A stretch of DNA of 64,000 nt from Stictocephala bisonia (Eukaryota; Arthropoda; Insecta; Hemiptera; Membracidae), in contig JAQJVL010001211.1 of the NCBI GenBank assembly GCA_035578905.1, positions 167,566-231,565 on the forward strand, read 5' to 3'. This document shows positions 12,061 through 24,063 of this stretch, piece by piece. The notes beneath the pieces were generated by a model. That model was not told the origin of the DNA. It ran no database searches and saw nothing but the letters and a program-made list of their open reading frames with translations. Within the stretch, counting starts at the first letter, position 1; every line of letters begins with the position of its first letter. Both the position numbers and the translations under genes were made by a program.

Positions 12061-12435
12061 GTATGGGCTAATATGTTTTGTATGGAAAATTTGAAACTAA
12101 GACTTTGCTGCTAAAAAAAACAAAATTTTAAAAAAGGCAACCCTATCATGGTCCTACGATTGATGTTTTAATAGTGATAAATTAAAAACTATATTCTCTA
12201 GTTATCATTTATCTATTCGTAAAATACGGTACGTTTTTATACAAATGTCTGCTTTAACAATTGTAAATAAACAATTTATTCGGATGATATTGAAAATTAT
12301 AAATGAAAATATACTGTTGTTTAAAACGTATTATTTTGTGTTTTAAGAGTTACAAAACAGGTTTAGACAAATAACGGTTCTTTATCTACTTTATTTAAAT
12401 TTTTTTTATAAAAAAGCAAGGCCGATGTACTTTTT
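12061..12435. other. AT-rich stretch, nothing identified
   Basis: No open frame, splice-bounded segment or repeat family could be supported before the SINE that follows. Confidence 0.5.
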
Positions 12436-12604
12436 AAACCTTTTTCTGAGTGGGTAACTTGTCAGACAGAATAAGGGGGGCAACTAGTACAGTACAAGCT
12501 GAACAATGCTGATAAAAACTTCTAGTCATGGCCAGGGATCCAACCTGCAACTCAATTTCCAACTCAGGTTCAAACACCGCAGACCGCTCGGCCACCGGCT
12601 CGCC
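12436..12604 (-). mobile_element. tRNA-derived SINE, family 1, copy b
   Basis: On the minus strand it begins GGCGAGCCGGTGGCCGAGCGG, almost identical to the head of copy a. The A box is at 12584-12594 and a diverged B box (GTTGGATCCC) at 12536-12544. The body shares CAGACAGAATAAGGGGG with the other copies. It is truncated before the rest of the body. The minus-strand open frame that crosses it has no meaning as a protein. Confidence 0.8.
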
Positions 12605-13047
12605 CGACCAAACGCCACCGACAGCTATATTTGTTTTATCATTAGCTATATATAGTTTATAGATCAATAAAACTGGATAATATGTTTCCCTTTCTAGAGT
12701 GTTTTCTAAAATAACTCCAGACCGATGGATTCAGGACATAAAAATATAATTATATATTATCTTTATCGATACATTCAAACAAACCATAAAATTAATCCTT
12801 TAATCAACCTTTTAACACAATTGATAGATTATCTTCCATTGTGATGAAAGATTAATGTTACAGAAGGAAAATTGTTTTTCTACAATATGTTGTGACTGAA
12901 GAAATGTTAATAGAGTGGTATTACAGAACGGCTTAGCTCTTTATTTCTTTCCTTTTTTTAACCTTTCTACACCAGTGGTATTTTATACGAGAGTACTTTA
13001 ATCGTTATTAACGATCAACGGTTCAAACCCTATAGGTAAATTATAAC

Positions 13048-13120
13048 GTGGAGTTCCCGGGAATCGAACCTGTGACCCTTACAATGAAAACATAAGTACT
13101 TTCCAATAAGCTAGCAAGAA
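13048..13120 (-). pseudogene. tRNA-like sequence (pseudo-tRNA or SINE head)
   Basis: On the minus strand there is an A-box-like TAGCTTATTGGAAAG (13098-13113). An exact B box, GGTTCGATTCCCGG (13057-13070), follows. A putative anticodon loop TTTTCAT would place TTC at the anticodon. The T stem has mismatches and no acceptor stem pairs, so it is not a working tRNA. A second, weaker B-box-like GGTTCAAACCC sits on the plus strand just upstream (13019-13030). Confidence 0.4.
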
Positions 13121-13932
13121 GCCTCTTGGTCACATAAATGGTTATTTTCTTTAATATACCATTTCAAGTGCAAACATCTTGGGAAATATGAATATACTGT
13201 AGAGGGACCTGTAAAATTGATCCCTGATGCTGAAATATTTATCAAAGTCACGACAAAAGACTGGAAGTGGGGACTGGTAATTGTGTTAAGAGTCACAGCC
13301 AGTCTCTTGATTATTTCATTTACGAAAACAAAAAAGAGCTGTGACCCTTCTGGTTAAATTATTTTATAAAGATGACAAGCATAGGAATAAATGTTTTAGA
13401 GACTTGCTGAGTTGTGAAGAGATCACAGGCTTTATTAAGTTCTATTTATGTTCTTTTTTATGTCTTCTTTGACTGGTCAGAATTATTATTTCCGATAGTA
13501 TCGAGTTTTATACAAGTATGAACTATATGTCTGTGTGTAACCAGTTTATTATACTAGCGTTCGTATATTTACAATATAAAAAGATAAAGGTGTTAATAAG
13601 AATTAAATATAATCTATATATGAGTGGAAATCAAAGCTTTTAACATTTTCTTTAAATATATAACAAACAATTTATTACTTAACCGTATATCAGTTACTGC
13701 TTTAAAGATTTATACTCCTGTTAGATGTAAATGCTCAAAAATTAATTTAAATATTTTATTATTCTGGTTTTTATAAGATAATTGATACAATATTTACAAA
13801 ATATTACTAAACATAATAATTCTTCAAGGTTATTTCAATCAAAGCTCGAGGAAAAATTTCGATGAATAGGCCTAGATAAGTAAATATTTTATAAAATAAC
13901 TGTTGTCTGAATTATTTAATGTTTTGTTACAG

Positions 13933-13957
13933 GTGGGTAGAGAGTCTATTTGAATTC
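13933..13957 (+). CDS. Candidate alternative microexon A (25 nt)
   Basis: The acceptor GTTTTGTTACAG is followed by a 25-base exon and a donor GTACGT at 13958. After one leading base the exon reads eight codons, WVESLFEF, ending on a codon boundary. A second segment at 49028-49052 has the same length, phase and layout. It matches at 21 of 25 exon bases and at 11 of 12 bases of the acceptor tract. Because 25 is not a multiple of three, skipping or including both would shift the frame. Use of exactly one copy would keep it, as in mutually exclusive splicing. I do not recognise the protein. The host gene would be on the plus strand with introns of many kilobases. Confidence 0.5.
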
Positions 13958-14289
13958 GTACGTCATCATTTTATTTGTATTTAATCCCAAATTATATGTA
14001 ATTTGTTTATTTTTTATATAGATATTTAGCAGAAGTTCATTTTGTTGACCCCATTCTAGGTTCTAGGTTAAAATATAGATAATTAATGTAGATAAGTTAA
14101 TTAGTTTAAGAACGTAATTTCAGAACAGTTTTGTTTAGATGTAATTTAGCTTTTAGCATTTGAAAACGATTTGGGTTTTACCGAATCGAAACGAGGTGAT
14201 TGTTATTTTTCACATAATGATGGCGAATTTCCTACAACCTTTGTCTTCCTCATTATATGTACTCTTTAAAATTGAATGTTGAAGTTTTT

Positions 14290-14598
14290 GAAGTTATACT
14301 TCTTTGCGCCCGTTAGACACTTTGGGATGGGATGTTGGTCGAGAAACCGCGTCACGCTGAAAAGTAAGAACAAATTTTTAAGAACTATCGATTAATCGAT
14401 TGTTAATCGAAGAAATTTAATCGAAGAAATTACTGATAATGATAATATAGGTGTATAATATAATAATGAAGTCACGTATAATATATTGAAGATAAATATA
14501 TTGAATAATATTGAAAAATGTCTTATATTTCATTTATATATCCTGTCTGTTTGTGTGCGTGAGTGGGTGTATGAGAATGGCCAAAGAAGTATAACTTC
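14290..14598. mobile_element. Small inverted-repeat element (~310 bp)
   Basis: GAAGTTATACTTCTTTG at 14290-14306 is matched by its reverse complement at 14582-14598. The motif is itself a palindrome (GAAGT-TAT-ACTTC). The interior has an ATCGATTAATCGAT palindrome near 14389 and a repeated TAATCGAAGAAATT. This fits a MITE, but no target duplication is seen, so two separate palindromes remain possible. Confidence 0.45.
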
Positions 14599-15034
14599 CA
14601 CCGTGTGGTCCGACGCACACCCAATTTTTTATATTTTATGAAATTAATGCTATACTCATTAGGAATTATTAAAGCAAGCTTAAAAACATTTGCCTTAGTA
14701 AAAACCCAAAACTAACTAACCCTAAACAAGTTAAGACCTAAAAAATGTAAATTCATATATGGTAAAGCGTTAAACAAAATCGATAGTCAATTATCCACAA
14801 TACTACAATTCGATTACTTTGTATACCAACATGTGTCTAAATATAAAAAGAAATCAAATGTAAAGGAACATTAATAAATTCAGTTTTTCAGTCACATTGT
14901 ATTTTTAGTTTTAGAGACAGTGTGTTACAATATTATCAATGTTTGATAATTTTTATTTTAAAAGAAACTACAGTGTATGACATTGGTGTTTAAATAGTTG
15001 GAACGTTGCCATATATTTAAGATCTGTTCCACAA

Positions 15035-15130
15035 AGCATTGTGTGAACGGCGAACAATTCGGTGGCATAGAACAATAAGGATTTGTTATTACGCATTCCT
15101 TCAGCTGCCGGTGCCAGATAAATGAAAATA
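15035..15130 (+). repeat. Fragment of dispersed repeat R1
   Basis: GAACAATAAGGATTTGTTATTACGC...CTTCAGCTGCCGGTGCC aligns with the left end of the copies at 4550 and 26145. Only about 100 bases are recognisable. Confidence 0.35.
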
Positions 15131-15264
15131 ACATGTTCTACCAAGCCGACTTACTGGTATGTCATCTATTTGGTATGTCACTAATACCACCTAATTACTT
15201 GTAAAACATGCTTAAATACATCCCACATTATTATTTTATTAAAAAATAATTACGTTCTTGTTCT

Positions 15265-15660
15265 AATCATTATAAATGAGACTCTGACACAATTTTTATG
15301 TATTTTAAGACGAATATTAATGATTATATAAGTGTAAGATGAGTACGGATGGCCTGTGTAGTCTTGTTACTAACTGGGTTCGAATTAAGCTTAGAAAGTA
15401 CTAGTAATCAATAGTCTGTAAGCAAAATATTGACCTTTTGGCAAAATACGATCTACATATTATTGGTCTGATATTTAGCTAATTACCAATCCCGATACTC
15501 AATTATCTCCCCTACATAATGTCCGGACACTGACTATTACCCATCATGGACATACAGACTTCTCTAGTAGTGTCCATGCTGATAGCAACCATTGAGCGGA
15601 CGTCATGTCAATCTTAAAAAACCGAACGTATAACATTTTGCCTACAATCTACACTACACT
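15265..15660 (-). mobile_element. tRNA-derived SINE, family 3 (minus copy)
   Basis: Recognised on the minus strand by the shared body phrases ...TGACATGACGTCCGCTCAATGG and ACACTACTAGAGAAGTCTG. Its tail, GTATTTTAAGACGAATAT...ATTATATAAG, is shared with the copies ending at 41560 and 44160. The A-box end of the head is lost or unrecognisable. The middle, including the T-arm-like stem, is replaced by unrelated sequence. Confidence 0.7.
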
Positions 15661-15664
15661 TTAA

Positions 15665-16220
15665 CCCAAATAAAAATATCATTCCTCCAATATCTTCTTG
15701 TTCCACTGCAATAATTTCATGTCCAGTGCAGATATTGTGAAATTATATTTCTTTAAGTATATTCTTTAAGTAAACATAAAATTTTAACAAATAGTTTTGA
15801 TTCTCTCCTATGCAAGCCATCATTTCACTCAAGAATTCATTAAAAAAAATAATTTAAAAAGACAAATTGACCAAATTAACAACGAAATTCAAATTATAAA
15901 CAAATAGTCGATTCATTCGTCCAATACGTTCAATGTATTAGTAATGTAGGATTCAGATCTTTGACTGTAATTCAATTTCATTCATGTTGTATATTTAATG
16001 CAGCAAAACGATGTAGTTTTTACAATATTTTAGATATATGTATCGAAAACTTTCCTTGTACTCTCAATTTAAATAATCAAGGATTTAAAATAAATAGCAA
16101 AAATATTGAATCGTCTAATTAACGGACCAAATCAACTCCTTAATTTTTACAAATCACCCCCTTTTCAATGGTTTCAAATAAAATAATACATACTGGAAAA
16201 TAAATAGTCTACAGAGAGAA
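15665..16220. other. AT-rich stretch, nothing identified
   Basis: No supported feature between the SINE and the next repeat fragment. Confidence 0.5.
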
Positions 16221-16378
16221 TCTATCAAACGTCCACATAACCCGATAAGTCCCTGGAAACCCCGTGAGGCTATGGGAGGGGGGGTAGAGCCACTTTACTA
16301 CTCCAACCGTGAAGCCAGTCGCGTGTATCTGTCTACCTTAACCAATCACTTGGGCCGTCCACTTGATTTACCTCTTCA
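16221..16378 (+). repeat. Dispersed ~160-bp repeat R2, single unit
   Basis: It shares GTCCACATAACCCGATAAGTCCCTGG...CCCGTGAGGC at its start and ACCAATCACTTGGGCCGTCC...ACTTGATTTA at its end with the cluster at 35217-36036 and the copy at 50563-50726. Only one unit is present here, with no tandem expansion. Confidence 0.7.
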
Positions 16379-16559
16379 TTAAATTGAAGTGGCTACTTTC
16401 CACAGTCCTTTAATCAAATCAATTTACTCTTGTAAAACTAAACTTCCAGGACAATCGTCCCATTTACAGTAATAATACAAAATTAATTTATAAAATAGAC
16501 ATATTTACAATTAAAATGGCAATTATAAACTAAAATCAAACACAAGGCCGATCATTATT

Positions 16560-17515
16560 TATAAATTTAGCTACCGGATAGAATTATTTTCTCTAATTCT
16601 ACAGCAAAGATTCAAGTATTTTTTTAATTGTATTAATATTTCTTTCAGCCTTTAATAAATTTGGCAGTTTATTTTATAACATAACACGTTATAACTGCAA
16701 TGCCTTTAATAAAAGGTACTGTGATGTTGGGGGATTACCAGATATCTTGAATTCCTAAGCGACTGAGTTGTAGTTGAAAAAAGTTGAAAGCTTTTCTTCA
16801 TGAATAATAAAGTTTTTAATATGTAAAGAGAAACAATTGTGAGGAGTTTATTTTCCCGAAAGTATCCGTTACATGATTGATCACTGGATATTCCAAAATT
16901 AGTTCTAACAGCCTTTTTTGTAATCGGAAAATACAATTCACCCTTCAACATTCAGTGCCCCAAATGGAGAGACCAAAAACAATATGAGGATGAAAACACC
17001 CATATTAGGCTGATAGCAAAATTTGTTTACTTGAATATTGTGGCAATCTACGCAAAATGAAGATTCCACTGTTTAGTTTAGAGCAAATCTTATCGATTTA
17101 GTTTAGAAAAGTCAGATTAGAATCAATAACTAACCCCAAGAAAATAGTAGATTCAACAGGAGAAATTTCAAAGTCATCACCTGGGATGCTAAAATGAACA
17201 GAGTTATTTGATTTAGAATTGAGCATTTTAAATTTAATAAAAAGATTTACTATTTCCACTGAAGTAAAGAGCTGCTCTATATAAAAGTATCAATCTCAAG
17301 TTGTATTTGATATTTGTTTGAAATTGAGACAGACGTATCATCAGCGTAAAGGCAAAGCTTGGCGTTATTTACACTCATATTTAGGCCATAAATGCATTTA
17401 ATAAATAAAAAAGGGCCCAGTATGGATCCTTGAGGTACAGCGCTCTTTACAATGACTAAATTTGAAATCTGCTTGCTTAGGCACCTACATAAATTTAGGT
17501 AAAATGCCAAATGAA
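16560..17515 (-). pseudogene. LINE remnant: C-terminal reverse transcriptase
   Basis: Decayed non-LTR retrotransposon, 5' truncated, minus strand. 17277-17510 encodes the reverse-transcriptase core, with the motif VPQGSILGPFLF and the catalytic box as LYADDTS. Further on, another frame gives FEISPVESTIFLGLVIDSNL (about 17085-17175), the thumb-like region with its FLGL.ID signature. 16706-16951 holds RTNFGI...SCNGYFRENKLLTIVSLYIL, typical of the region after the thumb in Jockey/CR1-type elements. Downstream NKLPNLLKAERNINTIKK is the usual C-terminal segment. Several frameshifts and stops make it inactive. The order is fully collinear. Family assignment beyond Jockey/CR1-like is not possible by eye. 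Confidence 0.85.
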
Positions 17516-18904
17516 TGTATAGAGGGAAAGCAGGTTTTTCAAAAAAAAAAACTTATTTTTACTAATGATAATTTTTCAATAGATATTGAACAACTCCCAA
17601 ATATATTGTAATTTTTAGTTGAAGTAAATCATAATCACACTAAATAAAGTTGTTAAATTTATGTAACTCTTCTGGATTAAATAATAGTTATCACTGTTAC
17701 AAATGTAATTTTTCTATTAATTAATGTATGCAGGAAATACGTTTAGCAAACAAAGAAAGATATTTATATTTTAATAGCTTTTCATTTCAATTTAAATTAT
17801 GTATTTTATGTCATACAATACTAAAGCATGTATGATTAGGAGACATACAATGTATCTCGATATTTCATACAAAACATTATCGAAAAATGTTCATAAAGCA
17901 AATACAAAGAAAGCTTATCTGCATAAATACTAATTTTATGTCAATATGGTCTTGTTTTATTAATTGAAATATTACTTAAATTACTCACTTTCCAAATGTA
18001 ATAGTTAATTAGAGTACATGCTAATCAGCTGTGATCTAACTAGTGGTAAGTCGATGTTTTTTTGTTCATGCTCTACCACTTATTCTGTTACAAAATTTCG
18101 TAGCTTTAAATGAATGCTATAAACGGTAAGCCTTAGCAGTTAATACGAGCTTATCATTTGTCTTTTGTTTTCTCTCTCACTGTTGAAATTAACCAAAAAT
18201 TGAATTAAAAGAGATAAAATATAATTTTTCAGACAACCAGGTCATAGTAATTTAATTTAACCTATTAATTATAATTAATAATTGAATTATTTATTAAATT
18301 GTTATAATTAATAGAACACGAGTGGTACTTTTTAAATAGCTGTTCTTCTCTACCTAGGCTGTAGTTATTCATATGATTATTTTATTTTATTTAAAAAAGA
18401 AAAATTACTGCATTTAATAGTTAGTCTATTTTAATTCATATATTATTTAAACTAACGCTGATTTATAAAAATGTTTATAACATCAGTTTTATATAACTAA
18501 CCAATATGATAATAATTTTTAGTTGAATTATTTAGGCATTTCCTTAACATGGAGAATTACTAATAAATAAGTTAGAAAAACAGATTTAGGATATTTTATA
18601 ATAATGTGAAAAAATTTCTCTGTAATAGTAGAAGTAAAAGTTGATTTGAGACTTTAGTTGTATGGAAAGCAAAACTTGAAACTGAAATCTGAATTCACTA
18701 TGAAATAAATCTGATCTCATTTTCAGATGAGCTAAGATGTTTAATACGAAAACAGAGATATACTCTTTTACCTCATTATCTTGAATTCTGGTTACCTCCT
18801 TAAGTTGGAGATGTTTCATTTCATTTACTTAATTAGATAGAGAATATTTTTTTGTATAGTAAAAATTACTCCTTACAATCGGTTGATGATATTTTTTCTG
18901 AGTT
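17516..18904. other. AT-rich stretch, nothing identified
   Basis: No LINE sequence continues upstream of the truncation point, and no other feature could be supported. The open frame at 18586-18819 has no recognisable domain. Confidence 0.5.
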
Positions 18905-19130
18905 TTTTTAAAGAGGGCTGACATCCTTTTCAAGCTTACGCTTCCCCCTGAAAATATACTATCTTATCAAAAAATGCATCCAGAGAGGATAAAAGGGAGA
19001 ACCAAAACAGTACAAGGTGTATAATAATTACAAAAATATTCCATTCGAGGCCAGATTTCAAACCTACACTCTCTCTACCTCAGGTACAAAGTCTTGACGA
19101 CTTATAACACATGGCTAATGGCTTTCACAA
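18905..19130 (-). mobile_element. Degraded SINE, family 1, copy c
   Basis: It retains the family order in worn form: AACCAAAACAGTACAAGGTGTA, ATTCGAGGCCAGATTTCAAACCTAC, and GTCTTGACGACTTATAACAC next to a damaged head. Both polymerase III boxes are mutated. Called by collinear resemblance to copies a and b. Confidence 0.5.
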
Positions 19131-19134
19131 ACTA

Positions 19135-20535
19135 TATTATTAAAAAAAAAATTATAACATAAAAAAACAATTGTTGCAATGGTAGCACTCGTATTTAAAT
19201 GGCATGCTTAAGAGTCTCTTTTATGGGTTCAGAAAAATAGATGATGATTGCATTGTTGAAAAAATTCAAAGATGCAAATATAAATTGAAGAGGTAATTAT
19301 TTTATTGGAGGGTAAAAGCATCGTAGTGATAGACCTAAGCCATTTAATATTTGAAAAAAAACTTTTTCTGCTCAAATGTCTTCCAATTTATCTTAAAATA
19401 TTCGGTCAATCACAAAAACAACATATTTTTACCTTAGCGTCTTTTAAACACACGTATTATATTTTCAAGTTATGGAGGATAGCCAATATTTCATAATACA
19501 GTATTATATAATAACAATAATGGAATTGAAACAATCGCGGTGGTGGCTTTGTGATTTTGAGACACTAATAATTGAAAATATGGGGAAAATATATTTTGAA
19601 ATAATACAGATGATCGAGTGTAATCATCGTTACAAATTAAAGCCGACAATTCCTTAGAGATTATCTTTAATTGTAGTCCGATGACATGCGAACAGCCAGA
19701 GGTTATCAGCTGATCTCACTCTATGTGCTTGGCTATGATTGGGGTCGAACTATAATTTTCAGCTCACTAATTTAAACATCAATCATCAACTTTTACGCCC
19801 GATTTTGTCGCTTCATGTAAAACATTGAGTAAATGTCAATTCCTCACCTCTTTCGTACCTACTACTAATGTTTTTTACATTAGTAATATCACATATTTTT
19901 GCGAATATATAATTACTAATTACTGATCATTCCTTTATTATCGTTGAACGTTTATTTAAAATTAAGTTATTATCTGCAATTATAATGTTTTGTGTTACAA
20001 TATTACATTTAATTTTTTCAAATTTAATTTTACAATAACTGTTCAGAACATATTTTTTTTTTAATCGTCGTCAAAATTTAACATTTATATATGTGTATTT
20101 AAACCTTCCTTTTTATTTTTATACATTTATTTATTCAATGGCTGTTCACTGAATTTAGTATCGCTTGTGATTTTTGTTAATGGTTCATTTGTTAATTAAT
20201 TAACGATCATTTTATAGACCTGTACTGTCCATTTTCATATAAAATTTGTTACATTAATTTTTATGTCTGTTCATTTTATTAACTGTATCAATTATGTATG
20301 TTGATACATTTAAATTTATTGTTGTGATAATTACTAGCGTATCTTTATTGTGTTTTTAATTTTGCGCTATTGTTGAATTTTATTATAATTTACAGCTTAG
20401 CTTTTCTTTAATAATAGTACATTTTATATTTTCTTTCGGATTAAACTCAGTTGGATTACATTGAACAATTCGTGGTGAAATCATCAATGTTGGTGCTTCT
20501 TTTATCCACGACTCAGTAGAATTACCAGAATTGTT
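19135..20535. other. AT-rich stretch with one repeat scrap
   Basis: At about 19694-19716, GGTTATCAGCTGATCTC is the exact reverse complement of a segment in the repeat at 58311. It marks a small minus-oriented fragment of that family. The overlapping plus-strand open frames at 19305-19657 have no recognisable domain. Confidence 0.45.
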
Positions 20536-20539
20536 GAAG

Positions 20540-20765
20540 CATATTCCAGACCACTTATTGAATTGCTTTTCCCCATCCCACCCTCCTTCCCATCATTCCC
20601 CCACTCGTCATTGCGTTGCTGACACCATTCACTGTCTAAAGCGCGGGTGAATATTCCCTCCAGTCCGGACCAATGACAGTCATCTATTCTACATAACAAA
20701 CCTCTTTCATTAGTTTCGAACAACTTGTTGCTCTCCACAGTCAAAGTAGTCTTGTCGTAAAAAGG
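20540..20765. repeat. Dispersed repeat R3, copy 1
   Basis: Collinear with 38020-38240. Shared phrases in order are CCCCCACTCGTCATTG, a GACAATCATCT-like segment, AACAAACCTCTTTCATTA and TTGTTGCTCTCCACAGTCAAA. The minus-strand open frame here (80 residues) is not matched by an open frame in the second copy, so it is not a conserved gene. Confidence 0.6.
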
Positions 20766-20999
20766 GGAAATTTGGGTAATACTGTAGTCTGTCTTTCTAG
20801 TAAGGTGATTTTCTTTAATGAAGTTATAACGGGTTCATTCTTTAAACTCGTTTCTTACTGGGTATATAATTTAATGTTATAAGATGAAACAAACACTCCA
20901 GTAAATAATTTTTTGATCTTTTAAAAATTAAAAACTATTTCCTGGAGTTTTGTCGAATGCAGAATGAAACTGGATTATCATTAATACTGTATGAATCAT

Positions 21000-21870
21000 T
21001 CAAAATTCAAATTCAAAATCTTTATCCATATATTTAAAAATAAATATTCATATTATTTCTTTTATATTTATAAAATAAATAATATTTATATTAGTTATTT
21101 AGCTCAAGTAACTAAAGCTAAATTTTAAACTAATAAATCCTGTAAACTAAAACATAATTTTCCAAGAAAGTACGTTTTTAATTTCTTTTTACATGAACGG
21201 AAATGCTGTTTATGTTTTATTTTCTGTGGCAGCTTGTTGAAAACTTCCACATATTAAATAGTACGGACCCCTCTCAAATGCACTAGTATTTTATCAAGAC
21301 ACTGATATGAGCTAGATCGTGTTAGATAGTCACGAAAAACACAAATTCTCACGAAAATCCATGGGTTGCTTTTAACAAAAATCATATCTCATATCCCACC
21401 ACACGACTATGAGTAAGAATTTCAAATTCGTAAAAAAGTGGCTTGCAAGACTCGAAACTCTTCGTTTTGGAAATATCTGCAAACACTACTTTTCGAAGGC
21501 AAACACACTATTAAAATGCACAACGCTGGATGGACCCCAGACTATTAACCAATACTTAGAGATCGTCTCTTCGTAAAAAAAGTATACTATTCCTAGAACA
21601 TCTTGGCTACACTCTAAGAAGCTCTGAGTGAGACGGTTGAGAGCAAATCATGTGGTTCGAACCCTTTTTTAAACGTAATTCCGTGGCCGCTGCAGTTGAG
21701 CCTACTGTCAATGTGAAGGCACATAAATTTAACTGAAGTTTCTTGTTTATCTTCAGAAGACCCTGGTGCTAAAACCTGTGGGTGTTCCCCGAATGGAACT
21801 GAATAATCTTAGTTTTGGTGAATCAACGTTAGTATTTACTTTTAAGCCTATTCTATTCAAAATAATTTGG
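21000..21870 (-). pseudogene. LINE remnant: thumb, C-terminus and 3' end
   Basis: Minus-strand decayed Jockey/CR1-like LINE, 5' truncated. In order: SPKLRLFSSIRGTP (about 21800-21850); VKFMCLHIDSRLNCSGH (about 21680-21735), the thumb-like block usually written FLGLHID..L.W..H; frameshifted pieces including ALNRLTQSFLECSQ; SCKPLFYEFEILT (about 21430-21480); IFVKSNPWIFVRICVFRDYL; and last VFNKLPQKIKHKQHF...LKTYFLGKLCFSLQDLL ending in a stop at about 21131-21135. The 3' end at 21001-21030 reads, on the minus strand, TATGGATAAAGATTTTGAAT, a typical LINE tail. Multiple frameshifts and a TAA just before the FNKLP block make it a pseudogene. It covers much the same domain stretch as the 16.6-kb remnant. 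Confidence 0.82.
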
Positions 21871-22654
21871 TAAATTTTGTGTTATTATAAATTGATAAAA
21901 CTACTTTAATATACTATTATTTTCTGATATTTTTCATTTTCAAATTTGGGACTATACCTAGCCTAGGGGCTACCACTCGTCAACTTAATGCGTGGAGGTC
22001 ACTATTTTGATTCATATCAAAATTGGAGGTCCAAGAAAATTCAGCTTGAAGAGTTTGGATCATTGTGTATAACAACGAATAAAAAGTAATAATAATAGGT
22101 TACTTGCGTGGAAACGAAAATATAAATAAAAATGAATGCCAGTAGAACTGTATGCATTTTGTTACTATATGTTTGTAAATTTAAAAAAAATACAATATTT
22201 TAGCGATAAAACATTTTGTGCCATATCAGTTTAATACACTAAGGCACTTTTTGAGATAGTGTATTACACAATTACATTACACTAATATTTTCATCAATAT
22301 TACCTAATTATTCTATGAACATAATGATTTTATTCTACCTTAGACATAAATTTTCGTTATATACTAGTGTTATACCTTACCGTAAAAACAATAGTATGAA
22401 AAAAAATTTTACATAAGTTTTAAATTAAGAAAATGCGTATATTTTATAGAACATAATATAAACCATGAAACATAAACCAAACCAATAACTAATTAAATCT
22501 TTTAAGGCTCTTATCACGTACAAACTTACAGTATTATCATTGATTAATTTAAATACACTGAAATAAGAAAGCGTAACTGAAATCCTGCCCTGAGTGACAA
22601 TTTCCATAGTAATAAAACCTTTATACAAATTAAGATTTTTATAAATGCTGTGCT
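21871..22654. other. AT-rich stretch, nothing identified
   Basis: The minus-strand open frame that enters here (22425-22688) runs into the neighbouring SINE and has no recognisable domain. Confidence 0.5.
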
Positions 22655-23040
22655 CGGTCTTCTTAATACCAACACGGCGTCCACTCAATGGTTACCATTG
22701 ACGTGAATACTACTAGAGAAGTCTGGAGTGTCCATGTTAGATGGTAGTCAAGGTTCAGATGTTGTGCAGGGAATAGAACTGAGTGTAGGCTTGTCAGTTA
22801 ACTGAAAATCAGATTAACATTACGTGGTTCGGATTTCACGTACAGTTTTAAGTTTCTTAGTTGTTCTACCTATTGGAATAGTTATAAATTGCCCTTTTTG
22901 AGTAAAATTCAAGCTTAGTAACCAGATAACACAGGTCATCTACACGCATCATATTCATTTTCCCCTCATATTTTAACGATTGGCATCTTAACAGTGAATA
23001 ATGAATAAATCAAATTATGAATTAGTGACTCTTAGAAATA
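22655..23040 (+). mobile_element. tRNA-derived SINE, family 3 (5' truncated)
   Basis: Starts within the head at GTGCTCGGTCTTCTTAATACC and runs through GCGTCCACTCAATGGTTACC, ACTACTAGAGAAGTCTGGAG, the T-arm-like stem (TTACGTGG...TTCACGTA at about 22830) and the tail ...ACGATTGGCATCTTAAC. The A box is missing. Confidence 0.85.
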
Positions 23041-23604
23041 TTCTTTAAAATATAGTAAATATATCAATTATGTCAAAATGATTAATAAACTTTATAAAAC
23101 TGTATAAAACAAATATTCTGAGAACTTGTTGATCATTGATAATTGTAAATAAATCTATGTATGTATAGAAGTATTATGACGTATTTATTTCTTGTCTATT
23201 TAAATAATTTATTTCAATTTGTATTTTAATATTTCAAAAATACGTAAAATTGATAGAGAATCCCTCCAAATAATAATTCTGAAATTAATTTAAATAACAT
23301 TTATTAATGTACTATCTAAAAAACCTACTGATGCATTCATAATGTGCAGTTTTTGTACTCATCATCATACTTACGTCATTGTAATTAACAAGTGCAAATT
23401 GACATGTTTCCAGCCATCATTATCCTGGTTAGCTACCAATTACACCAAGTTCAGGTATGATTTAGTGTTACACGGTAAAGTTACTTGTACGAGAAAACAT
23501 GTCAAAGTATAAACATATTCACACGTTATAAGCGATATGTATTTATGTATACTGTTTGAACGTTTTACACTAATAAGATATGACTAGTAGAAACTACAGT
23601 ATTT

Positions 23605-24063
23605 GGCACTAGTAGCGCAGTGCTGCAACCCATCTACATGGGGACAAAGTGTTGTGGATAATGTTGGTGATAGAGTCCATGCTCAGTCCTTTTCATATAA
23701 ACATGGCGCTCAATGGTTGCCATTGGCGTGAACACTACTAGAGAAGTCTGGGGTGTCCGTGTTGTGAGGTAATCCGGGTCCGTATATACGATGTTGTAGG
23801 GAATACAACTGAGATTCAAGGTTGTCAGTTAGCTAAAATCAGACCAATATTACGTGGTTCGGACTCCATGTAAATATGTAAGTCCTTGATTCGGTTATTG
23901 GGTTATCAATAAATATCTCTTCCTAAGGATCAGATAACATTAGTAACAATGAGTACACTCGTTTGTCTACACTCATCGTACTCAATCTCTCCTCATATTT
24001 TCCCATATTTCTACGAGCTTTGTCTGAAGGATTAGCAATGAATAGTAATAAAAATTAATAACT
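23605..24063 (+). mobile_element. tRNA-derived SINE, family 3 (full length)
   Basis: One of the most complete copies. The head starts GGCACTAGTAGCGCAGTGCTG, with an A box at 23613-23625. A B-box-like GGTTCTATGC is well preserved in other copies and worn here. The body follows: CGCTCAATGGTTGCCATTGG, ACTACTAGAGAAGTCTGG, GTCAGTTAGCTAAAATCAGACC, the stem TACGTGGTTCGGACTCCATGTA, and a tail with TTAGTAACAATGAGTACACTCG ending near TACGAGC...GAATAGTAATA. It is noncoding. The tRNA-like head would be transcribed by RNA polymerase III. A plus/minus pair with 24577-24971 lies close by and could form a long fold-back. Confidence 0.9.

Noticed and set aside
20502..20744. 80-codon minus-strand open frame
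   Set aside because: Inside repeat R3. The second R3 copy has no matching frame.
21650..21665. Isolated B-box-like GTGGTTCGAACCC
   Set aside because: It lies in the decayed LINE coding region with no A box at proper spacing.
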